From assembly GCF_017916325.1 (NCBI RefSeq), contig NC_090145.1, positions 421,001-485,000 of the forward strand: 64,000 nt of DNA, written 5' to 3'. The notes under the pieces are model-generated. The model did no database searches and was not told the origin of the DNA. It worked only from the letters and a program-made list of their open reading frames with translations. The DNA comes from Leishmania martiniquensis (lineage: Eukaryota; Euglenozoa; Kinetoplastea; Trypanosomatida; Trypanosomatidae). Made by a program: the position numbers and the translations under genes. Shown piece by piece: positions 20,101-28,272 of this stretch (within the stretch, counting starts at the first letter, position 1; every line of letters starts with the position of its first letter).

Positions 20101-23010
20101 GCGCGTCTGCGACAACTGCAGTGGTTCCCCCAAGCCGCCGAGTGCTGCTTGGTTGGCGGACGGAAGGTGCGACGATGGCTGCTGTGCGTTTGCGGAGGTG
20201 TGGTGGTACAGCGTGCCGTCCCTGCCCCCGCAGCCTACACCGCCGAGGCTGCGGGGCTCGTCGTCCGCATCTTCGCCAGCGCTTGCGCGGCACCGGGCAG
20301 AGGCCTCCCGCTGCGCTCCCAGAAGCCGCCCGCCGCCCGGCGCGGCGTCCAAAGGCTGCGGGGCTAGAGGAGGCAACCACGGTGAGACGACTAGCGACTG
20401 CTGCATCTGCTCGTGTGGAGGGGGAAAGTCGTCGCATGAGGGGCAATAGCCCACATGCCCTGGCGGCGCACCGAAGGCGTCCGTAGGAGTAGAGCTCGCG
20501 CACCCGTGCTGCTGCTGCTGCTGCTGCCGGCGCAGCAGGAATGAGCGGCGCCGCTGCGCCATCACCGTCTTCACGTAAAGTGGCGGAGGTATCTCCGGAG
20601 CACCTCTCGCGCTTGTGGCCGCTGAGCTTCTGTGAGCGCTTCTCATCATTAGCGTCGGTGCGGCTACCGCGGCGCCACTGCCGACTGTTGCCGCCGCCGT
20701 GCCGCACGCGTGGGCGGAGAGGGGTGTCAGGCACAGCGGGGTCGAGGACAGAGACAGCAGCGGGGATTGCACGGCGGAAAACAGGGCCATTGTGGGCGCA
20801 CCCCCACCATCGCCGCCGCTGCTTCGTAAGGTGGCATTATTTACTTGTGTGGGACTGTCTGAGTTGGACCACACACACCCACCGACCGTGGGATCAGAGA
20901 AGTTGCGGCCGCTCATGTTCAGGGCGTTTGAGCATTGAATGCGGGCCAGGCCGTTGAGACTGCCGTCTTGCTGCGGGAAGTGGGTGACGCAGGGTGGGAC
21001 GGACGCTGTGGACGGGGAGGCCGACAGGTTCGCCGGGGCCAGGCTGGATGGCTGATGCGGGCTCGACACTCGATCCATGCTGATGTTGAGACTGGGATGC
21101 GGTGTAGAGCGCGCTTGTATGCTGCTGAACATTGTGTCCGTCAGGTACCTGGCGCGGAGTTGGTTCAGGCTACTGGCGGAGGCAACACCACCCGGTGACC
21201 CGCGAAAGATGTGGGCGCCAGCCGGCCCCGCAGCCGCGGATTCGTCGGCGTAGTCCTGCGCTGGAGAGCGAATGATAAGCAGCGAGTTCGGCCGGAGGAC
21301 AGCGCTGTGAGGAGGGGCAGAGCAGTGCTCAACGCTTGATGGCGTTGGCAGTTCTGAGCCAGAGATGCCGAACGCTGAGGTGCGCGCGGGATGCCGGGCG
21401 AAGGGACGGGCTAGAGGCGCGCTGCTGGCGTTCATGGCGGCGCTGAGGACAACGTCCTCGTCCTCGGTCTGACCGTGCATGCGGGCGTGGGAGTACGCAA
21501 TGGCACGGTTTCCGTTAGAGGAGAGGGAGTCGCGCCTTCCTGTCGTTGCCGTTGCTGTGGCGGTGTGACCAGCTTCTCGGTGACTGGAGCCCAGTTGCTG
21601 CTCCTGGCGCAGCGGCGTGCTGTTGAGGACGGAGGCACCATCAGCAGCGTCCAGGCCATCCACCGATCCGGGCGCCCGTGGTGGCGCCAAGCCCTGGCCA
21701 TGCCCCCTTTCGCGCACTCCAACGCAAAATTCACCTTCCGACGTGAATGCGCCCGCCCGGGCCTCATATCCATCTGGGCCCCGTGAGAGCGCCGCGAGGT
21801 AACTCGACTGCGGCAGGCGCATGACGCTCTCTGGCGATGCCAAGGATGGGTACTGCGCGAAGAAGCGACGCCGTCGCTGTCGTGCGCCGCTCCACCGAAC
21901 TGACACATGCACAGGGTGGTGACCGTTTCGAGCGCCTGCCCGCCCGCGGCAGGGCAGGTTGCACGGCAGGCGAATCCTTAGAGGATCTCGGACGTAGCTC
22001 CTCTCACTGCCATGGTCACTGCCCGCCGCATGGTCACACATGCTGCCGCTGGAGTCGCCAGCGACCTTATGCGTCTTCGATGCGGCGGGCCCACGGCTTG
22101 GAGAGCCACGAGTCGCTATCGCCGTGCTGCGCGGCACCCTCTTCTTTGTGTCGTTCGTACCGCCGTGCGCTGACCTGCCGCATTCCCAGTTCCTCTTCGG
22201 TGTGGCGGGCGTGGCTGCGGCAGAGTCGTTGGTGACACTCGTGGGTGTCGCGTCCAACCCTTTCCTAACCGGATGCTCCGCCACCGTCTTCCTCGAGGAG
22301 TGGACTGCTGCTGCAGCACCGGAAAGCGGTAGCGACGGAGTCTTCGCAGCACCACCAGTGCGTTGTTTTGACGACGCGATCGGCGGGTAGCTGAGAGAGG
22401 GAGAAGCGACGGCAGCGGCCTTGGCTGTGCTGCTGACCGACGCGGAGGAGCTCGCAACGGCGACAGTGGGGCTTTTCCTCTTCCTCAGTGTTGCTGTGCT
22501 GGCGCCTGCAGCGACCGTCGACGAGCTGGGCATGGCCGAGTTCGAGCTACCAGCGCGCGCCGCTGAGCTGGCTGACCTCACTCTGGGACTGCTGCTGCTG
22601 CTGCTGCTCATTCGTCGCTTTCCTTTTGATTGCGATTTTTCTGCTGTTGTCGTCCCCTGCACCAACTGCTGCTGCTGTGCCGTGCTGCGGCTACCGTGGC
22701 TTCGACAGCCAGACTTCACTGGTGCTTTCCGCTTGCGCTTCAGGCGCATACTGAAGGTCTCATACGGGTTGAACTCCCGAGCACCACCGACATTCCTACG
22801 TCCATCATGATCGCCTATGACCGCCGCAGTCAGGGAGGCAGCGAAGGAGGCCCCAGCGGCTTGGCGACGGGGCTGCTCTTCAGCTTCTTCGAAGACGGTC
22901 TGGGGTGTCTTATGGTAGTGAGGGGCCGGCCAGTGACGACGCAGCACTGCGCGACAGCTCGGGTGCAGGCTGATGTGCAGCGCCAGGCTGGACAAGAATG
23001 ATTGACTCAT
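17200..23010 (-). CDS. Very large low-complexity protein (1936 residues), unrecognised
   Basis: I do not recognise a catalytic domain. The protein is Ser/Ala/Pro/Gln-rich and mostly predicted disordered by composition. Islands of order include a basic N-terminal patch (FNPYETFSMRLKRKRK, about residue 80), two related basic motifs (RQRRRRFFAQYPSLASP at about 376 and RQRRRRRFPQPLPG at about 1183, each followed by an RL...Y.AA segment), a third basic patch with a Gln run (about 825), and a charged helix with coiled-coil character near 1560 (VQKHLEKKRQKKQRK). The C-terminus is basic and ends in a helical KKKKQAIESWMVG. Several patches could be nuclear localisation signals. The ATG at 23010 follows a good pyrimidine tract with AG; the codon before it is GTG. 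The continuous 5.8-kb frame with high GC3 makes the gene secure even though its role is unknown. Confidence 0.85.
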   Translation of the reverse strand: MSQSFLSSLALHISLHPSCRAVLRRHWPAPHYHKTPQTVFEEAEEQPRRQAAGASFAASLTAAVIGDHDGRRNVGGAREFNPYETFSMRLKRKRKAPVKSGCRSHGSRSTAQQQQLVQGTTTAEKSQSKGKRRMSSSSSSSPRVRSASSAARAGSSNSAMPSSSTVAAGASTATLRKRKSPTVAVASSSASVSSTAKAAAVASPSLSYPPIASSKQRTGGAAKTPSLPLSGAAAAVHSSRKTVAEHPVRKGLDATPTSVTNDSAAATPATPKRNWECGRSAHGGTNDTKKRVPRSTAIATRGSPSRGPAASKTHKVAGDSSGSMCDHAAGSDHGSERSYVRDPLRIRLPCNLPCRGRAGARNGHHPVHVSVRWSGARQRRRRFFAQYPSLASPESVMRLPQSSYLAALSRGPDGYEARAGAFTSEGEFCVGVRERGHGQGLAPPRAPGSVDGLDAADGASVLNSTPLRQEQQLGSSHREAGHTATATATTGRRDSLSSNGNRAIAYSHARMHGQTEDEDVVLSAAMNASSAPLARPFARHPARTSAFGISGSELPTPSSVEHCSAPPHSAVLRPNSLLIIRSPAQDYADESAAAGPAGAHIFRGSPGGVASASSLNQLRARYLTDTMFSSIQARSTPHPSLNISMDRVSSPHQPSSLAPANLSASPSTASVPPCVTHFPQQDGSLNGLARIQCSNALNMSGRNFSDPTVGGCVWSNSDSPTQVNNATLRSSGGDGGGAPTMALFSAVQSPLLSLSSTPLCLTPLSAHACGTAAATVGSGAAVAAPTLMMRSAHRSSAATSARGAPEIPPPLYVKTVMAQRRRSFLLRRQQQQQQHGCASSTPTDAFGAPPGHVGYCPSCDDFPPPHEQMQQSLVVSPWLPPLAPQPLDAAPGGGRLLGAQREASARCRASAGEDADDEPRSLGGVGCGGRDGTLYHHTSANAQQPSSHLPSANQAALGGLGEPLQLSQTRSDRPQRIDVVPVHRFNGESPPHLVAGEGGTSWSLASSLQLTQQYLPSSVQLLQGDGGTDLQEKPPGPWAYSQARLYAASESTAWLENNGLTTVTATPAMSPMVGYGTTSGGHCASYLGNGNNPIFSEPVTPLCWSQQRRFSGLGRAHQRASSVSLTSTSFLSHQLAPAPSPGTVGSALQQGVRRTPSGLVRAPSFTSTTTPAATPPQVFCKYQRSERQRRRRRFPQPLPGTRCPGMADRLAFDAYRAAMRNGAIAEEEGCSYYLSHHRCTSSSPMAAVPMSTSAHRKAAPQSSPSPPMSGSLLCAVSLGDCHIRSPPTATLPSAASHECNARVRWDDGQEGSEEAMAEREGTTVGVPSCLYHIPLCCDDMYHRDEEALEMLSITTTSSCAFGAGLDGLCWKEWMPSSPEETGEAMLRAAEQVAATAKRATVSSHVWASSRLSPIANNSWASQDAFGGALPAPLAAASVTTMGDSCATVSATLPAFGMPSSSIGTSSRHTAGVFASGGTVAPAGITAPRNSEDLACFSCRALDDAPACGTDEDSTALLAASPIHCSDGGDPQPQQRLTGQKLLPTSTSSDSGNNRNLSGSGKRSFIAEWIASKVQKHLEKKRQKKQRKQLEHEVAAVEAAATAGKGRAAPTVGNPRPPLPEGRSNPLASHAGGRQAQSCSSRMPEYSGACLPRDCRIGPSAKGSASCGPPSLSMAMPAAADSAQQQRHRQRIAYLAAAYQTELVIHEQKRREADANRHGLEELVHRSRAKMTPAAAAAGYYYEANVVTSPGISRPLAQAHHEPVGTSSLKYTRIDVAAVVAAAMDASGDDPSRSSLSAATYRSGLSSEPDKAESAAVEEDVAVSLRFPRAPARSRAARPRSPLTRPSKAGEELFTVPRRQQNGSAHARMKATARTTKATKLKPSDAAAPQERPQSERERRGSRALTVASIEERRRVALDTVKKKKQAIESWMVGVRS

Positions 23011-23134
23011 CACACTCGATTTTATTTCTCGTTTCTGATGGGTGTCCCCGAACGCTCGCCTCCCTCGATGGGTGTGTCACCACAGAGATCGAGAGGGCGA
23101 GCCCCGCCGATGTAGACAAGCGAAGGCAACGCCT

Positions 23135-23182
23135 CTGATAAGACAAGAAAAACAAAAAGGGACAAGTGAGAGGGAAGACAAG
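23135..23182 (-). promoter_or_regulatory. Candidate trans-splicing acceptor for the 1936-residue gene
   Basis: On the minus strand a T-rich tract (CTTGTCCCTTTTTGTTTTTC) leads into TTATCAG, with AG at 23136-23135, about 125 nt before the ATG at 23010. Confidence 0.5.
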
Positions 23183-24619
23183 TTTAGCACACGCCGTATC
23201 GATTGAGGTCCGAAAGAAAAGAGAGAAAAAGGGGAGGGGTAGATCCTGTGCGACAGTTTTCGCTGACGACGTGGTGGCCTCCACTTGCTTTGCGTAGGGC
23301 CCGTTGTTTGGACTGTACCGGAGTGTGGGGTGGGGGAGAAGAGGCGAGCCGAAAAGAGAAACGCGCGCGCACACACACACAAACGAACACACGCACGCAC
23401 GACGACGACAACAGAGAAAAAACGAACGCAACGGCGCCCTGTGAGAGCGATGGACTTCTCTACGCGTGTGTGGTAATATGAGGAGTACCTCTTCTTTTTT
23501 TTCGTACGCCGTTTCTCTCTCTCTCTTCCTCTCTCTTGTACGCGCGCCTACCCCACGGTGACAGACGGAAAGCCACAGGGCACGAGGGGTTAAATGCGTA
23601 TAGATATAAATATATACCTGGAGAGAGAGAGGGAGGGAGGGAGGGGAACAAAGCTGAAGGAGACGTGTGCTTCGCTAAATCAAGAAGAAAAGAGATGCGT
23701 TTCGGCGCTGTTGTGAAGTCCTCAATACACACACAGATATATATATATATATGGAGAGAGAGATCGTGTCTGTTGACGTTTTCTCCACTGCCCAAGCGGC
23801 TGGTGTCGCTGCACCAACAGGCAAGTGACAGCGGAACAAGAGCAGGACACGAGCGGTGAGGTGAGGGGGGAGGGGGCTCTTCCTCGAAGAAGTCCGCCCG
23901 CGCGCAAGAACGCTGACGTGCCTCCCCCCAAGGTGCGCTCCGCTCCTCCAATGGCGAGAGGCTGCAGCAAACAGGGACGCGAAGAGGGAGAGGGGACAGA
24001 GAGGGAGGAGTACACACACGCACACACAAAGAGGGGTGAGGTCCGCGTTGGAACAAACGCAGGGGCCCCTCTTTGCGGCGGAGTGTGGAAGCGGGAGACA
24101 GCGAGGGAAGGGCGTGTGGGTGTAAGGGAGGGAGGCTGGGGGGCGAATGATGCAGAGGCCCGAAGGGGTGAAGAAATACAGAGGTCCAAAACGGGATAAT
24201 AGAGGGCGTGTGGCGACAATCGCAGCAGCAGCAGCACGAAAGCTAAAAAGAAGAGAGTATCGAAACGAAAAGCGGAACACACACACACAAAAAAATCAGT
24301 TACAGAGAGAGAGGGAGGGAGAGGAGGGCGCTGGGAAACAGCGGGATGGCGAGGCGGTCGAGCAGCTTAATCGTCGCTGTGTGAGGGCGCAAGCGCGTCT
24401 GTGTGTCTGTCTGTCTGTGTGTGTGTAGCGAATTTTTTCCCTATTAAAAGCAATCGAAACAGTGAGCGGTAGGCAACAGAAACGGATTTGTTTTGCTGAA
24501 CGTGTGTATGTGTGTGTTTGTGGGGAGGGAAAGGGGGTGGGGGCGGCGGTGGCGGCGTCGGCGTATACGAATGGAAGTCTGTTGGAAGTACACACGATCA
24601 CACCGACACACACACACAC

Positions 24620-24659
24620 ATACACACGCACATATATATATATATATGTGCGTGTGTAT
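24620..24659. repeat. Perfect 40-bp CA/TA/TG palindrome
   Basis: A CA-rich arm (with ACACACGCAC at 24622-24631), a 16-base AT alternation at 24632-24647 and the exact complement arm (GTGCGTGTGT at 24648-24657) form one uninterrupted palindrome. It is built from microsatellite units and could extrude as a cruciform or fold as an RNA hairpin. Confidence 0.85.
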
Positions 24660-25807
24660 CCCCACTGATGCGGGCGCTGCGATCCGTTATGTTGTTCCGT
24701 GATGGACGCACAAAAGCCACGCACACCCTATCCGAAGTGCACAGTCAATCACGAGCGCGCCTCTCGGTCTTGGGATGGATGGATGGATGGATGAAGGGAG
24801 GGAGGGAGGAGGTGGGAGAGGTGGAGCAATGCTCGCCTTCGTCAACCTCTTCTCGCCTTCGCTGCTGCCGTTACGCGGATCCTCCTCTTCCGTCACGTGA
24901 GCGATGAAATGCGGCGGGGGAAGTGCAGCGGTGCGAATAACGTAAGGAAAATAAAAAAACGTGTGTGTGTGTGTGTCGACTTGGCTGGCCTGGAGATGAC
25001 GACACGTCTGCCACTCCCGCGGCACCGATGAGTTGGGTAATACCAGGAGTCCTTTTTCTGGGAGGCGTGCGCGAAGGAGAGAGAGAGCAGAGGGGAGGGG
25101 AGGGCAGCACGGCGAGCGCACATACGCCTTTTAAAGAGACGGCTGCGCCTCTCCTCCTTTCGGTCACCTCTAGACTCACACAGGGGGTGGACACACACAC
25201 ACATACACACACACAGAGACCAGGGGAAGGACGGGCGTGTGGTTCGTTGCCGCCGACAGCACGTGCGTGCGGGTGTGTGCGTTGCACGTACAGGAAAGTT
25301 TACTTGTGCGCGTGTTCGGCTGCGTTCAAGGTGAGAGTCAGTAGAGCGGCAGGCAAGGAGAGAGAGAGTGAGGAGTCCAGGCTGCCATGAGAAGGTATGC
25401 ATGCACTGCGCTGCTTACGGCTCGAAAATTCAAGGGCCGAAGTTCACGGAGAGGAAAACGAGGCGGAGGAGGAGGGTGGGTGGGGGGACATGCGCGCCCA
25501 GCGGGCCACTGCTTCCGCTCTATCGTCTGGCTGTTTTTCTTTTCCGTACTCGGCTTCCCTGACCAGTCAGCAGCTCGTATAGTCAGACAAAGCCGCCGAG
25601 AGCGTTGCCCTCTGCACATCGCCTCAGTCGCCACCACTGCCGGCGCCGCAACGACCAGATTGCAAAGAGCACGAACGGTGACAAGAGGGAGGGAGGCGAA
25701 CATGCGCATGTCTGCACAGACTTCGGTGCCGGCTGCAGGCGCGACGCATCACGATAGGGTGGGGTGGGGGCGACAGCGTTGCCTCGGCCTTGCAACCCTC
25801 GTCAAGT

Positions 25808-27814
25808 TCACCGCGGATTCACTGCTTCGCCGCCTTCCGCGTCCAGGGTGGCCACTACGCGCCCGATGGCGTCACTGCATCCGTACTGAAAGGCGGAGAA
25901 GTTGACGTGCGTGTAGCCGCGAGCGCGGAGGTCGCGCACAATGGCCACCGTGATGTCCACCATCCTCTCTTGAAAGCACTCTTCTGCTGCCTCCTTCGCC
26001 TGCTGATACGCCTCGATCGCACTGAGGGTTACAGAGCGATCCGTCTCGCTTTCCGGTGTGCCTGTCAGCGCGTCGCAGTGGCAGCACACAGCCTCCGAAG
26101 GGGTGGCAGCCGCTCTGCGCAAGGCTTCGACGGCGGAGTGCAGTGCCATCTCGTACTCGCGCAACGCAGCTTGAAATGGTGCACTCGGGATGACCTTCAG
26201 CTGCAGCGTTGTGCGCAGGAACTGCTCCCCTCGCAGGGGTGCCATCAGTCCCGGTACCACAACGAGTGAGGGCAATGGGGACAGTGGTGGTGGTGGTGCT
26301 CCTGCTGATGACAGTAAACTTGTCTCGCTCGCTGTCCTCTCTTCGGCAGCAGCTGCACCATTGCCGTCAAAGTTGCAGACGACGCCTTGGGCAGTGGTGA
26401 TGGACGAGCGCAGCGCACTCCGTATGTCCTCTACGTAATCCAAAAACTCTGTGGCAGAGGTGACCATCTGTGTCACCACCACGTGAGCGCCTGCCGTGTG
26501 GCAGCCGTCCCAAGCTCCGGCGTCGATGCATTGCCGCGTTGCAGATGGACGGAGGAGCACCTTGTCCACAACTGTCCGCCGCGTGCAGGCGGCGCGCACG
26601 TCTAGCGGGTAGGAGGATGGCGTTGTCCACAGACGGCGCACGGCGTCCAATCGTGCGAAAAGAGCGCCGGCTGCCTCCACGCACGACTCAACCGACGGAG
26701 GGCGTCGTGCGTTGTGCGTTCCCAGAGCCCGCCGAAGCCGTGCCTCGGTGTCGGCAAAGGCAAGGTCTAATTCTTCAAGGAGCTGAAAGGACGACAGCAT
26801 CTGGTATGGCAGGAGCGGCTGCCCTGACGACGATGCTGTGGTGGCGGCATCGGCTCGCTCTTGCGCTGTTCCCCATTGCCGGTCCAGCACGTGACCCTGC
26901 GGGTACCCGCCTACGCACAGGCACACAGCCGCTCTCTCAGCGTCGCTACCGGAGGCCTGACGCGGCGCTTCACCACTACGACTTCTGAGAGTGGCGCTGA
27001 TAAAGCGTAGCAGGTCAACGCCGTCCGCGAAGTCGGCGTACGGGCAGGGGGAAGAGGGGGAGGAGGTGAGTGCGCCGTCCCTTTGCGCGGCTGCCCTGCG
27101 CTGCCGGGTGTGCCCACCGTCATCACCGCGCAAGACCATCAGCCCACGGCTGCGGTGGCGAGTTCCCTCTTGAACCTTCGTAGCGCTCGACTCGGTGGAT
27201 ACGACCATAGAGGTGCGACGATCAAAGTCAGCGAGGACAGCGGCCACCCCGCACCGGCTTGCACCCGTCAGCGACTTCGCCTGCTGCAAAGAGGCAGGGG
27301 AAGAGGACCCCGACAGCATCGGAAGCCGTCGGGAGCCCTGGTAGCCCCCTTCTGGGCCCTCCACCGACTCCGCGGCGAATGTGGCGCGGGTGGCGGTGAC
27401 AGTGAGGACAAGACCCACATCTGTCGGCACACATTCGTGGAGGAACGTGAGCGCCTGCTGCGTTGCAGACGTCTCCGCCGCATTTTCCGAGCCAAGTGCG
27501 GTGCCTGCTGACGCCGCTGCCGCGCCTTCCGCCGCTGCAGAGGTGAAGTACGGACTGTAGCAGGTACAGGTGATAAAGGTTGGGTGCAGAACGCAACGCA
27601 GCAGCGCGCGGACGTGCGCCTCGAAGGCAGGCGTGGCGGCTGGCACAGGTGGGGGGACCACAGCAAAGCTGTACGACATAGGAAGCGGGGCTGCAGGTGC
27701 CTGCTCAGAGGGGATCTTTGGTGCATTCTGCCCGTTAGTGGCGAATAGGGGCAGCGTTGGCTGCAGCAGCTGCAAGCGGCGCCATAGCAGCGAGGTACTG
27801 GACATGCTGCTCAT
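25808..27814 (-). CDS. Methylenetetrahydrofolate reductase-like protein, paralogue 1
   Basis: This 668-residue protein follows the motif order of the MTHFR catalytic barrel (PF02219 type): SFAVVPP (49-55; family SFEFFPP), LRGDD (228-232; family LRGD), a YADFADGVDLLRFI helix, LCVGGYPQGH (299-308; family VAGYPxGHP), DKVLLRP then VVVTQM (446-450; family ITQ), LVVVPGLMAP (517-526; family IPGI.P) and a C-terminal VRDLRARGYTHVNF (627-640; family L...G..G.HFYTLN). Asp231, Tyr304, His308 and Gln449 match substrate/FAD-site residues, but the catalytic Glu of SFEFFPP is Ala51 and the usual HiTC strand motif is altered. Ser/Ala/Arg-rich inserts lie between the conserved blocks, making it about twice the size of bacterial MetF. 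It may be a degenerate or repurposed enzyme. The gene directly upstream encodes a paralogue. Confidence 0.72.
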   Translation of the reverse strand: MSSMSSTSLLWRRLQLLQPTLPLFATNGQNAPKIPSEQAPAAPLPMSYSFAVVPPPVPAATPAFEAHVRALLRCVLHPTFITCTCYSPYFTSAAAEGAAAASAGTALGSENAAETSATQQALTFLHECVPTDVGLVLTVTATRATFAAESVEGPEGGYQGSRRLPMLSGSSSPASLQQAKSLTGASRCGVAAVLADFDRRTSMVVSTESSATKVQEGTRHRSRGLMVLRGDDGGHTRQRRAAAQRDGALTSSPSSPCPYADFADGVDLLRFISATLRSRSGEAPRQASGSDAERAAVCLCVGGYPQGHVLDRQWGTAQERADAATTASSSGQPLLPYQMLSSFQLLEELDLAFADTEARLRRALGTHNARRPPSVESCVEAAGALFARLDAVRRLWTTPSSYPLDVRAACTRRTVVDKVLLRPSATRQCIDAGAWDGCHTAGAHVVVTQMVTSATEFLDYVEDIRSALRSSITTAQGVVCNFDGNGAAAAEERTASETSLLSSAGAPPPPLSPLPSLVVVPGLMAPLRGEQFLRTTLQLKVIPSAPFQAALREYEMALHSAVEALRRAAATPSEAVCCHCDALTGTPESETDRSVTLSAIEAYQQAKEAAEECFQERMVDITVAIVRDLRARGYTHVNFSAFQYGCSDAIGRVVATLDAEGGEAVNPR

Positions 27815-28272
27815 AGGAGAGGCGCTGCCGCAGGGGGGGTGGAGCAGTAGGTGGTGGTGGTGAGAGGACGGCGGGGATGGCAGCGTGGGAGAGCACTTCG
27901 TCCGTTTTCAGAAGATCTCTTTGGCGCGCTCGGTCGGTGTTGCTCGAGCCCGTGGACGGTCGTGTCCTCGTCGCACCTACGCGCGCGTGCGCTCCTGCGG
28001 TGGCGCGGGTCAGCATCCACCAATTACTGTGGACGTGCAAAGGAGCTGCGGCTGGTGCGAAAAAAAAAAATAAGGTGCTCTCAGGGCGCAGCGCCATTCA
28101 GTCGCCGCCGTCGCAGAGAGGAGGTGCGGTACAGCGAGGGCGGTGAAGGGCTGTCTCTCTACAGCTTGCCCCCCTCCTCCCTCCCCACCCCTACGAGGGA
28201 GCGTCAGGCTCCACGGAATGCAAGCACATTCAGCAAGCTAAGCTAAACACGGCAGCGCAGACGTGCTGTGAA
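27815..28272. other. Spacer between the two MTHFR-like genes
   Basis: 458 bp with no gene. It includes a T-rich tract on the minus strand near 28060-28070 (run of A on the plus strand) and a CTCCCTC/GAGGGAG pair at 28177-28201, 72 nt past the stop of paralogue 2. Confidence 0.6.

Larger units (their letters stand above)
23011..25807. other. Long spacer between MTHFR-like gene 1 and the 1936-residue gene
   Basis: About 2.8 kb with no supportable gene. It is rich in CA/TG and TA microsatellites (23726-23752, 24609-24660, 25191-25215) and GA/CT tracts. It holds a perfect 40-bp palindrome (24620-24659). About 213-257 nt past the MTHFR-like stop, CGGCTT and CTGAC (25551-25563) can pair with GTCAG and AAGCCG (25582-25595). 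Confidence 0.6.
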
